The notes under the pieces were generated by a model. It ran no database searches, was not told the origin of the DNA, and was given only the letters and a program-made list of their open reading frames with translations. From NCBI GenBank assembly GCA_019915015.1, contig JAHBBC010000008.1, positions 1,054,001 to 1,118,000 on the forward strand: DNA of 64,000 nt, read 5' to 3'. Below are positions 1 to 9,700 of the stretch, piece after piece. This stretch comes from Auriscalpium vulgare. Lineage: Eukaryota; Basidiomycota; Agaricomycetes; Russulales; Auriscalpiaceae. Numbering within the stretch: position 1 is the first letter of the stretch; the number at the start of each line of letters is the position of its first letter. The position numbers and the translations under genes were made by a program.

Positions 1-927
1 GCGGGATCGTAGTATCGCGACAAGCCAAAGTCGATGAGGAAGTAGCGTGGCGGGCGCTGCGTGCGCGTGTACGACTTGGCAAACCAGTGGAAGTTCTTGC
101 TGCGATTCATCTTCACTGGGTGGAAGGAATTCGGGTACATCCCGCTTGGATCGAGGACGATGTTCTGGCCGGTGCAGTCCCTGCGCGCGGTCAGACGTTA
201 ATGGACAGCGCATAGAACATACCATACCTGTGAGCGATGTGAAGTGCGTGCATGAATTCGAGGCCCTGCGAAGGATAAGTATCGTTGCCGCACATCAGGT
301 GAGATGACGCACTTCGATTATCTGTGTGGCGAACGCTACGACCTCTCCGAACGTCCTAAACCGAGGATTGTTGTACGGACGCATTCTAGGAACGACCAGG
401 ACAGTCCTTGATATGTCTTCAAGTCGCGTTACTTCTATGACGGGTATGCAGTGATTCTTGGGATTCCGCCTATGCTCCTCCGATGAGAACAACTGCGTTA
501 TCTCGATTTCCTCGGCCTCACTGGCTTCTGACAGATCTTTGAGCATAACTTGCTTCCCATCGACAATACGTGTGGCGTCGATGACGATCGGAGACTGCTG
601 GCGTCAGTCGCGCGTTTCCGATGCTTCATTACCACTCACCATGACATAGTGTGTCTGCCAGTCCTCGAACCAGCTGCGCGGCAGCTTCCACCGATACCCA
701 GAAAACTTCCTATCCTCATGATAACGAGGGCGAAGCATGTATCCCGCTGCCTCTATATCCTTTTGATGCCGAGCCCAGTCTCGTTCAGCAACCTCACGAC
801 GCCCAGGGTCTGCGAGCATTTCGTTGGCCAAAGCAGAAAAATCTAGGCTTTCCGAGGAGAAGCTGTGCACCCGGCGTTCAGCCTCTCCATTAGCGGTGCT
901 CTGGTTTGTGAGGGCTACGAGGGTCAT
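1..927 (-). CDS. protein kinase-like gene K1, 5' part (cut by window edge)
   Basis: This is the N-terminal part of a fungal protein kinase-like protein; the 3' end lies left of the window. Reconstructed exons on the minus strand are 927-640 (96 codons), 594-313 (94 codons), 265-228 (38 nt) and 180 to <1. All junctions are GT..AG and phases join in frame, as in the complete paralogues at 21.6, 31.2, 35.0 and 42.9 kb. Visible motifs are the lysine strand after DATRIVDGKQ, the catalytic loop HRDCTGQN formed across the exon 3/4 junction, and DFG in YFLIDFGLSRY. There is no glycine-rich loop. A putative active kinase is inferred from the retained HRD, N and DFG residues; substrate is unknown. The ATG at 927 was chosen because it gives the same exon-1 length as the 21.6-kb paralogue, but the first ~20 residues are unlike the relatives. 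Family assignment is firm, start moderate. Confidence 0.82.
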
Positions 928-2995
928 ATTAAGAATAGTGAGTGCGAGCTCAGTGAGCAAGAGGAGGAGGAAGGAAGGGGAGGTAACTGTCGCCACAGCA
1001 GATCCACGAAAACAACAGCGAGTGACCGCATTTGCAAGCGCGCGCCAATGGCCATCGCCCAGACCGGACACGGAACGAAGGAGATGAAGGTGAGAACGCT
1101 GTCGGAGCGTTATTATTCTGGAGAACAACAATGCTGTGCCTCGCGGGTGAACGCACCAGAGTCGCTCGCCCGCAGTTCCGTGTGTGGAGTCTACTCATCG
1201 TGGTCGCACCTCTTCCCTAGCGCTGTCTTCAAACGTCATGGCCAACCCCTACATGAACTCCGGCGACGATTTCGCAGCAGAGGAAGAGTGAGATGGCCTG
1301 CGAGCCGGAATGATGAGCAACGCATCAGCGGGTTGATCTCAGAAAACAAAAAGATATTGAGTCTCCTCCAGATCCGACCGACAACTGGAAGAGAGCTTGA
1401 AATTTGGCTGAATTTTCCTGTTTTAGGGTCACCATCGGACTGAATCAATTGTCCTGCAATGCAACGTCAGCGGAGGCTGCCATTGATCGACGGCCCTCCG
1501 TCCCCTGCAAACTCGGATCCGCTATCGTCACTCGGAAAGAATAAAGAATAATGGATACACTCACTTGAAGTCTGCGATATAGGATTGGATCGCTGCAATT
1601 GGGGCGATGAGCAGATAGTACAAACTACGTGGCACGATGCGCGCCATGCTGTGCAACCCTACTCACCACCGTAGGTCTTGCTACAGTTGTATCTCCAGAG
1701 TCTGGTATTTTGGAGTTGAATCTGTCGTTGTATGTGGGGACGATGTGAGACGATGAGCGCGGTGTCGAGTCTGAGGCGGTTCAAGACGACACGGTGTTCG
1801 GGGAAATGTCGGGGCAGCTCAGGCCGCGCGTCGGGATCGATGACTCACGGATATCCCCTCATCCTTCTTCCATGCACGCACCGCCGCCAAGGTCTCCTCA
1901 CGAACGTCGCGGACAACGACGCCGAGCATCTTGATATGAGCTGTTGGCTGCGGGGGCGGTGTGGGCGATGAGGACTGGAACCAATACGTGCGTCGCCGCT
2001 TCATTTTTGGCATATATGTCCAACAGTTATCTTTTCACAGTATCTGGCATTGTCATCCGAGGAGGACACCGCTGTCATTGGAAGGCCGAACGTTGGGTCG
2101 CGGTCTTTCAAGATGGCTTCCTACTAGAACCGGAACACCTCCCCGAGCTCACCCCTGCCAACGCGACTCCAATATTTGGCGCCGTGAACCCCAGAGAGCG
2201 GATGCCGCTCTCGAATCTACCACCACGATTTCTGCTTCTCTAGGGGTCATGTTGGTCACCCGCCAGCTCAACCTGTTGTGTCCTTGCCTGGTAGGACGGT
2301 GCGGATGGCAAAGTCCGCGTTGACTTGCTCGTCGGAGGACCGGCATAGCACCGGCCGTCGCACTGAAAACCGGCGCGGGGGACATCTAACGTGCCAGCGA
2401 CGCGCTACCTCCGTATCGTGCCGCATTCATGGCTCAGCTTTACGTCTCAAGGTGCGTGGCTCACATCGTCTGGGTGCATTCTCCTACTGACTATACATAC
2501 CTGCGTCCTTCTTTCGCTCGCTTGTACCCAGAACGAATGATGCTGCCATGGCGAGCAGAGCTTGAAATGGCTTGCTATCAGAGCTTAAGTTGCGTCTGTT
2601 CTTTTTGGCGCGCAGCAACGGTACTGAAGGAGCTGCGGCCATTATGCTCTACAGGCATAGACAATACCAGATACACTGTGCGTCCAGTCCCAACACGTCA
2701 TCGATCAGCACTCGGCGTTCCGTGTCCTTGCGCTGAGCTTAGTGTCATCGGAGGGCGGTGCGGGAGATGCGTGCGCGCGGGGCCGGCTGCTATGTTCACG
2801 GAGGCCGTTGGCGAGGAGAGGCGCGACCGTGACCAGATGCCGACGTCCGTTGTCTGACGCTTGTTTCTGTGGTTTCCTTGTCCTCATGTCACAACAATAG
2901 CACTGTGTTGAGCACCGTTTCTCTTCCATCAAATTGAACCCACGACTTTGATTGAAATGTCGCGGATGTCGCCTTGCCTCATCAATCACACGCGA
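928..2995. other. intergenic, no supported gene
   Basis: I see no ORF with recognisable domains or a convincing exon chain here. The first ~100 bases (about 980-1021) hold a block also found upstream of the kinase-like genes at 23.0 and 36.4 kb (GTCGCCACAGC followed by AACAACAGCG), so this is shared 5' flank of the kinase family. The remainder to 2995 contains only short overlapping ORFs. Confidence 0.6.
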
Positions 2996-3712
2996 TGGCG
3001 CAAGGCTCTCCCATCGACGAAGCTTCTTTTCCTGACTTTCCGGGGGGGCTGACCCGCACAGAACATTGGTGGGTCAAACACTCTGATTGGCTTCAGAAAT
3101 GTGGCTAAACTTTGCGCCGTCGCTGTCAGAAGGACTGGACTCCGTCCTGGAAGCCGGACGACCTGTGGCTCCATTTCGAAGACGGCCAGAAGATGGTGGG
3201 TTAAAAAACTCCCCTCCCGTTGGCTCTGTATCTGAATTCTGAGCGATAAATATATATCATGGACGCCACGCGCGCTTCAGACGGACTTAACATCGCGATG
3301 AAGCGCATTTCAGACAAATATTTCCCGCAGAACTGAGCATGACAACGAGACGGTACGCTACAATCCGTTCCACGTTGACGTGTATTATCTCAACAACCTC
3401 GTCCGAGAGCGATTTATAGGGGTAGGAGCTTACTCGATTGCGCGTATGGTGTGCCTCTGATTGCCTCAACCAGAAATACCATGGGTTTGAGTCTATGTAT
3501 CCGTTGGTAGTAGACATGGTCGCGGTCGATGAGTCATCCGTCCCAGCGGCCGACGATGGATGAGGTCGTCGCTCGTTTCAAGACAATACGGGAGTCGCTC
3601 AGCTCGTCTCGTGTTTGGTCTGGAGGAAGGATTGGGCTACGGTCCGCTTGTACGATTGGTCATTGGTATCGGCATTTGGGCTATATTACAACAGACAAAC
3701 ATGCTATTCCCG
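2996..3712 (+). pseudogene. decayed protein kinase-like relic K2
   Basis: This is a broken, divergent member of the kinase-like family on the plus strand. From the ATG at 2996 an N-terminal exon resembles family exon 1 (a W-rich segment ending in LHFEDGQKM, compare SWFEDGQ). It is interrupted by an in-frame TAA near 3104. Near 3259 the text MDATRASDGLNIAMKRI matches exon 2 of the intact genes. Most of exon 2, the HRD loop and DFG are missing. Near 3365 NPFHVDVYYLNNLVRERF matches the NPFPTDIYYLGNMLREDF segment. After an intron-like gap, KYHGFESMYPLVVDM and then RPTMDEVVARFKTIRESL match the C-terminal exon in shifting frames. The internal deletion plus stop and frameshifts make it a pseudogene. 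It is more diverged than the other copies, so it may be an older duplicate. Confidence 0.72.
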
Positions 3713-4363
3713 CCGCATAGATCGTCGCTCTCTTACTGTCTCCATGATGCACACAATGATATCGCTGCATAATAGCGCGTGCTGCAGATGTGCTCATGCT
3801 GATCACCCTGTGCCAGCACTATGCATATGTGGTTTTGACGTGCGACATGGGAAAGGCTTTCGTCCTCAACGGCCGAAACGATACTTGCACTCCGACGATG
3901 GGATGGCATCCGGGTCGCCTCGCCGTTGAAGCACCGTGACACACGACCGGATAATATTTATGCGTGCCAAAGTAGATTATGTACAGTATAGTACGCACCA
4001 TCTCCGACGTTATTCAGGCCAACCTGTTCGATCATGAAATACCCTCCATCGGTGCGTAGAGAGAGGATCAAAGAGCCACCCAAAAATGGAGCTCATGTAC
4101 ATTACCAGGCAGTGCAGTAGACGCTGGAACTTGGCGTACAATAGGCACCGGAAGTTTTGTCATACGAGTTCCCAAGTGGCCATTCACCATCACAGGTGCA
4201 CCGTCTCCAGAGTCATTCAGGCCAACCTGGTCAATCGAGACATACCCTTCATCGGTGCCCGCGCAGAGGATCAACGAGCCACTGACTGCGAGCATCAGTG
4301 TATCGCCCAGCACGGCCGTCGGGACGAGGATTATCCACACCATGTAGTGTGCTGCACGTCTTA
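3713..4363. repeat. intergenic stretch with a direct ~80-bp duplication
   Basis: The segment 4008-4085 is repeated imperfectly at 4202-4286 (shared TCTCC..GT.ATTCAGGCCAACC and GAGGATCAA.GAGCCA). On the minus strand both copies can be read as similar peptides ending in QVGLN..GDG. They may therefore be duplicated 3' exons of the neighbouring F-box gene, whose ORF points into this region. No product is assigned. The rest of the stretch holds nothing I can support. Confidence 0.5.
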
Positions 4364-4654
4364 TTAGCAAATGCACAAACAACAATAGGAGAAAAAGCGC
4401 GTACGCTCACCGGGATCCGCGATCGGTAAGATGAGGCGAGCACTGGGCAGTTTGGTGCGAAGTTTGTCCAGGTGTGCGGGACGTGGGGGCGGGCAGCGCC
4501 GCAGGCCCAGCACCACATCATGCCCAGCGAGCGCGCGCTCTGTGAGTAAATTCGGAAGCATGCAATCAATGCGCTGCGCTCCTGGGGCGTAGCGCGCGTG
4601 CAAATGAACGTCGCGCAGGTGCAATGATGCCAGCTTCGGGAGCACCACTGCCAT
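4364..4654 (-). pseudogene. C-terminal continuation of F-box gene, out of frame
   Basis: This minus-strand reading frame carries a leucine-rich segment (VVLPKLASLHLRDVHLH, then GHDVVLGLRRC) that fits the C-terminal leucine-rich part of the adjacent F-box protein. It overlaps the end of the upstream ORF near 4645 in another frame. I see no credible intron (a GT..AG pair there would be only ~23 nt). A one-base frameshift, real or a sequencing error, is the simplest reading. The frame ends in IADPG followed by GTGAGCG, a plausible splice donor towards the duplicated segment at 4.0-4.3 kb. Confidence 0.5.
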
Positions 4655-6341
4655 GTTGTCCGGTCAGTACGTGTGCGGATAGAGTGATGATAAGCGCACC
4701 ATCTTGCGCCGTGCCGTCAGTAGGTACTCCCTGGGCCAGGACGCGGCAGAGCGCGGCAGCGCTGCTTTGTGCGGCCTCGATACTCACTACTGCGGGAAAT
4801 TTCGCAAGCGCCGCCGCCCAAGCTCCTTCATCCCATGCAACATCCACCATAGCGAGTTCACATAGGTGCTCCGATGCAAACACACGAACCGCCGCCGGCG
4901 TCAGCGCCCCGCGGCCCCATCGACGGCTGCCCTTCGGGAATTCGAGCACGATGGGCGCTGTGCATGTCCGTACCGAGCCCCGCCAGGCAAGAACCAGGAC
5001 TTCGGTGCTGGCTGTGACCGGGGTTAACCAAGACTCGAGAGCGGATATTGATAACTTGGTGATGGGCTCGCCGGAGCCATGGAGAGACGGTAGTAGGGCG
5101 GTAAAGAAAGCGGCGGGGTCCTCGTCTTGAGAGAGCAGGCGGCTTTTCGAGATACACATACGGAACAGCGCCGTCGCCGGGAGTTTGATACATTTGAGAA
5201 GTCGTCGGGCGTCGTCGATGGAGGACGTGAGGATCAGATGGGTTATCTGCGGCAGTTCCAGTACGTCGGCAACGGTATCGGTCTCCTCCTGTGGCACGGC
5301 GGCGGCGAAAGCAATGCCAAGGACGAGCTTTTCGAGAGCAACCATCCTCCGCAAGGCTTCGACAACATCTTCAAGGCGTGGCTTATTCCTGTCAATGATG
5401 TTGGATGAATACAGCTCCAAATTGACGAGGTTGGTCAGGCATGGAGATGACCAGTCAAACGCAGAGGGCGTGACGAGGCGCAGGGTGCGAAGAGCGGGAG
5501 GGGGAACAGTAAGGAAGCGTCCAGGCAGTCCCGACGTTCTGTCGCCGCTGATTTCCATATCGAGCGCCTCTAGCATTGGGCATGCTGCAAGGGAATCGCG
5601 AAGAACAGGTTGGTCGTACCACCCCTCATGGACTATACGAAGGCTCTCCGTGCGATGGAGGTTCACGACGAGGAAGTCCAATGTGGCGGTGTTGCGGACC
5701 GATGTCGTTAATATGTCGAAGACGGCGGAGATGGAGAGGGGATGTGGTTCGGATCGGGTCAACATCAGAGAGCCCCATTTGGGGGAAGGAGGCGGAAGTA
5801 CAACCGTGGTCCACAAGCGCGGGTATCCCAACGCGATCGCCCTCCATGTGCGGCAGACATGCGTGGCGCCTCGAATCCAGCCGAGCGATCTCGACGTCGT
5901 CGGATCCAGTAGAGACAACCAAAACAATACCCGTTCAACAGTCTCAGGCGGAAGGCGGGATACAGGGATGAGGGCGTTGTGCCGGGACCGCACAACCTGC
6001 AACGCACTGCGGACAGCATTTTTGTGAGTATTGTAGTGGTTTCGGACAGCGTCCAGAGCGTCTTCCAGGCTGGCCACTTCGTCGCGTCGTCCAAGGGTAA
6101 TCGATTCCAACGTGTTCAGAAGCGGCGCTTCATGCTCATCGACGGCGTGGAGTGTACTGGCGCTGCTGATATCGACGTCGTAGGAAGGGATGACTCCAAG
6201 CTGGGTGAGACGGGTTTCTTTGGCGTCGGCCCAGTATGAGGTGAGTCTCGCAGCATTTCTCTCCGCACGATGTCTATGGATCCATGCGATCAGGGCGAGG
6301 AGCGATACTGGAAAATGAATACACGCACTTGTTGAGAGCAT
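4566..6341 (-). CDS. F-box domain protein with leucine-rich C-terminal region
   Basis: This 591-codon ORF encodes an F-box protein of the type expanded in agaricomycetes. These are expected to be substrate receptors of SCF (Skp1-Cullin-F-box) ubiquitin ligases. Residues ~75-125 form a charged, probably coiled-coil lead. The F-box follows at ~127-180: IPVSRLPPETVERVLFWL, then HVCRTWRAIALGYPRLW. Irregular leucine-rich strands occupy the rest. The substrate is unknown. The ATG at 6341 is the first in frame, but the first ~25 residues are hydrophobic and unlike such proteins, so an upstream exon is possible. The natural C-terminus seems to continue in another frame at 4654-4364, so the last ~25 residues of this ORF are probably read-through after a frameshift. 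A partial copy lies at 15.1-15.4 kb. F-box call firm; gene integrity doubtful. Confidence 0.8.
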   Translation of the reverse strand: MLSTSACIHFPVSLLALIAWIHRHRAERNAARLTSYWADAKETRLTQLGVIPSYDVDISSASTLHAVDEHEAPLLNTLESITLGRRDEVASLEDALDAVRNHYNTHKNAVRSALQVVRSRHNALIPVSRLPPETVERVLFWLSLLDPTTSRSLGWIRGATHVCRTWRAIALGYPRLWTTVVLPPPSPKWGSLMLTRSEPHPLSISAVFDILTTSVRNTATLDFLVVNLHRTESLRIVHEGWYDQPVLRDSLAACPMLEALDMEISGDRTSGLPGRFLTVPPPALRTLRLVTPSAFDWSSPCLTNLVNLELYSSNIIDRNKPRLEDVVEALRRMVALEKLVLGIAFAAAVPQEETDTVADVLELPQITHLILTSSIDDARRLLKCIKLPATALFRMCISKSRLLSQDEDPAAFFTALLPSLHGSGEPITKLSISALESWLTPVTASTEVLVLAWRGSVRTCTAPIVLEFPKGSRRWGRGALTPAAVRVFASEHLCELAMVDVAWDEGAWAAALAKFPAVVSIEAAQSSAAALCRVLAQGVPTDGTAQDGALIITLSAHVLTGQHGSGAPEAGIIAPARRSFARALRPRSAAH

Positions 6342-6581
6342 AGACCATTGCGGACGACTCTAATGTCTATCGATAGAGGATCACAATACCTTGAGAGGCT
6401 AGAGATGTTCAGAGCAGCTTGAGCTCGAAAGATGGTGGGTGCGGGGAGCAAAGAGGGAGCTTAACCGCGAGCGAGTGTTGGTCTCCCATCGATCGATAGA
6501 GAACGAGCGGATAATGAACGGAGGTGGGAAGATTGACATTTCAGGGAGCGGGATGAATGCGGTCAGCACGATGCTGGCTTC
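6342..6581. other. short intergenic stretch left of the LINE insertion
   Basis: No gene is seen. This is host DNA between the F-box gene start and the LINE target site; it probably includes the F-box promoter, but I recognise no specific element. Confidence 0.5.
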
Positions 6582-6597
6582 TAACACACGCACCTTT
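6582..6597. repeat. target-site duplication, left copy
   Basis: The 16-base string TAACACACGCACCTTT occurs here and again, identical, at 14381-14396. The two copies bracket exactly the poly(T) end and the 5' end of the minus-strand LINE, as expected for target-primed reverse transcription. The last three T bases overlap the poly(T) tract, so the exact length is 13-16 bp. Confidence 0.93.
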
Positions 6598-6620
6598 TTT
6601 TTTTTTTTTTTTTTTTTTTT
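6595..6620 (-). repeat. poly(A) tail of the LINE (26 T on the plus strand)
   Basis: This uninterrupted run of 26 T follows the target-site duplication directly and marks the 3' terminus of the minus-strand LINE. Confidence 0.93.
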
Positions 6621-6790
6621 GGACGAGCGTAGGATCCATCTGGCGCTTGCTACGAAAGCAGAGCACCTCTGACGGGACGCTAAGGCGGCATACCCGGGTG
6701 AGTATGCCGGTCCGAGGAGAAAATGCATTACGCAGTTCCGGAGCAAGCTCCGGGGACTGTGGGACTCCGGTTGTTCGCCTGGTCACTCCG

Positions 6791-9700
6791 TTAAATAGGA
6801 GCCCTGGGCGGCCGTATACCCACTAAAACCTCAGGGTTTACTGCCCAGTCGTCTGGTAGGTCGCGTTCATCGCGGAGGGTTCCCGTCCAGGTGAGTGTGG
6901 TCGAGTATCGTGCTTTCTTTGACCGGCGTTTCCTCGAGGACAGGATTTTGTCCGTAATCAGTCTTTGGTTTATTTTGAAGGTCCATCGCGCTAGGGCTTC
7001 CCTAGTTGTTATCTGCTTTTCCTGGATGACTCGTTCACATCTCAGTACCCATATCAGGTGAGCGGATTCGGAGATTAAAATCCTTAGTAGGCGTGATTTT
7101 GCAGCGCGCGTCGCCCTTTCCTCTTGTCCCTCGTTTTCTGGGGTCGGCACTTCCAGTGATCCACATCCTATCACTGCGGCAAAGGATATCTGCGGCCATA
7201 AGTCCTCTCCGTGTGGCCAAAGCTCTTTTGCTGCTCTCCATATAGCATCCATTACTGGTGAGTTCGGACATTCGGTCAGGATATGTTCCATGCTTTCATC
7301 TAGATCGCCGCAGAGTGGGCAGGGGGCCCGTTCGGGCATAGAGTGGCGCCATCTCCTCCCGACCATATATATGTTGTGGATTGTTTTGAATAGGAACTGT
7401 TGGACAGGTCTTTTTATTTCTGGGCGGTACGTATTCTTCCAGAGGGCTGCGTCTGTTTCAAGGGCGCCTGTGAATTCTTCGACCGCGCAGCGTGCGCGTT
7501 CCAGGTTTACACGGGTGGACTCTCGTGGTGGGTGTCTCTTTGGGTCAGCACGCTCTCTTATACCTTTGTAGGCCTCTGCCTGTGTCAGTGCAGCCAGTTT
7601 TGCTCCTCGTAGGCGGTACGCGTCGTCAATGTTTAGGTTCAGTTCATCGTGCGTGTCTTTTAGTGCGCCTCTTCCCGCTTCTTCATCTGCATTTTCGTTG
7701 CCTGCGATTCCGCTGTGGCCTTTCACCCACTGGAAGGTCGTCAGGGCTGATCGTCGTCTCAGCAGGAAGGCCGCCACTTGAAAGAGTTCTGCGTTTGCAA
7801 TGCCAATCCATCCGATGTCTTCGTATTTTGGGAGGAATTTGGTGAGTCCGTTTATTACGTATTTGGAGTCGGTTTTGAATCTGACTGGGATGTAGTTTGC
7901 TACTTTCTGTAGGGTAATTATTATTGCGACAAGCTCTCCGACTTGGTTGGACTGGGCGTCGCCGGGAACTCGGAAGGCCTGGTTGAGTTCGTGGTCGTCT
8001 TCGACCCATACGCCGCTACCGCATTGTGCGTTCTTTTTCCCGTTGTTAATGCATGACCCATCTGTGTAGATTGTTATCCGCTCGTCTGGCAAGTTTATAC
8101 CTGGCGGCGGTCCCGTCAGTCTTGTTGGGGGGGACGTGGATTCCGGGTCATCGGACTGGAAGATTCTTATACATTCGGACAGGTTTGCTTTACATGTTGT
8201 TGCGGGATCAAATTTGACTTCGCGATCAAGTTCGAGGTTCTGTAGATTTTGGCGTTTACGGTGTCTTGTCAGGGTGAGTGAGTTCTGCGGTGGTGGATCA
8301 GACGGGTTTAATTTCTGATGGATGAGGTTTATCCGGTTTCTCGCCTCGGCGGCGCATGCGTGCGGGTTTTCGCATCCTCTGGCCCGGTCTCGGGCACAGT
8401 CTCTGCAGGCGCATCGTCGCATGTGGTAATGCGGGCGTCCGTTTACGAGGCCTGTAAGTCGGTTCATTGCTTTTATAAGGTCTGCGACGGAGACTACTCC
8501 GTGGGTTTCTTGCAGGCATTTTGTTGTTTGCATCGTGCGTTTCGACTTCGTGGCTAGGTGGTACCAGGCGGGCATCTGGTTCTTCAGCTCATTCGAGAGT
8601 CTTAGTGCGGAGAAGTTTGTATTGTATTTTCTTCCGGTTTTGAGCATCTCGCTCATGTCTTTTGACAGCATTGTTGTTGCTCGGGAGCCAGATAAGGGGA
8701 CGTTCCATGACTGGAGGTAGGGATTGATGATTGTTGAGTCTGGTGCGTCTTTGGGTTTCAATTTGTTCACGAGGAGATCGGTGACGAAGGCCCATGTTGG
8801 GCGTTTCTCCGTAAAGTCCAGGTACGACTTTAGCCAAGTGATATGGATGGCTTCATTTCTTGCTTTTAGGTCGAGGAGTCCTATGCCTCCTTTCTCCCTC
8901 GGGAGGTAGAGGTAGTCGATTGCAAGGGGTGAGGAGGTTCTTCCTTCCCAGACGAACTCTCTGATCTTTTTAATCAGTGTGTTTTCGATGTGTGTCGGCA
9001 TGCCCTGGACTTTTGACAGGTATTGGGTGCGCCCTCCGATTACCATCTGGACGATCAGTCTTTTCGCTAGTAGGGTGGGCTTCCCTTTTGCCCATCGTTC
9101 GAGGTCTTTGGTGATTTTGTCTAGGATTGGCTCCCACGGCGTTGCGTCATCGACTCTGTTACCTATCCACGATCCAAGGGAGCGGACCGGATGACCATCT
9201 TTCGCAATCTTAATTGATATTGCTAGTGGGGTGTCTTGGTCGGTGAGTTTTCGTTCCTCGATTACCTTTTTCCGGTGTTCCTGGCTTCCTATAGGTATGA
9301 TCTCTGTTTTTTCTTCATTGAATTTCGCTCCAGAAACTGCGCACCACTGCCTTGTTATTTGGATGACTACGTCGAAGCGGTCCGTCCTGTTCAGGTACAG
9401 CACCGTGTCGTCGGCGAACAGTCTCACTTTTACTGGGGAGTTCACTCCCAGGATTTCAAAACCCGCTACGTTCGGGGATTGTCTTATGAGGCATGCTAAC
9501 GGTTCTATCGCTAGGTCAAAGAGAAGGCATGAGATTGGGTCGCCTTGACGGACTCCTCGTCTAACTCGGAAGCCTTCATAGCTGAGGAAACCGTTTATTG
9601 CGACGGTGGTGTATGCTGTCTTGTACAGTGCCTTTATTGTGCGGATGAATGCTTCGGGTACGTTGAATTTCTCTAGGACTGCCCACAGGTACTCATGTGC

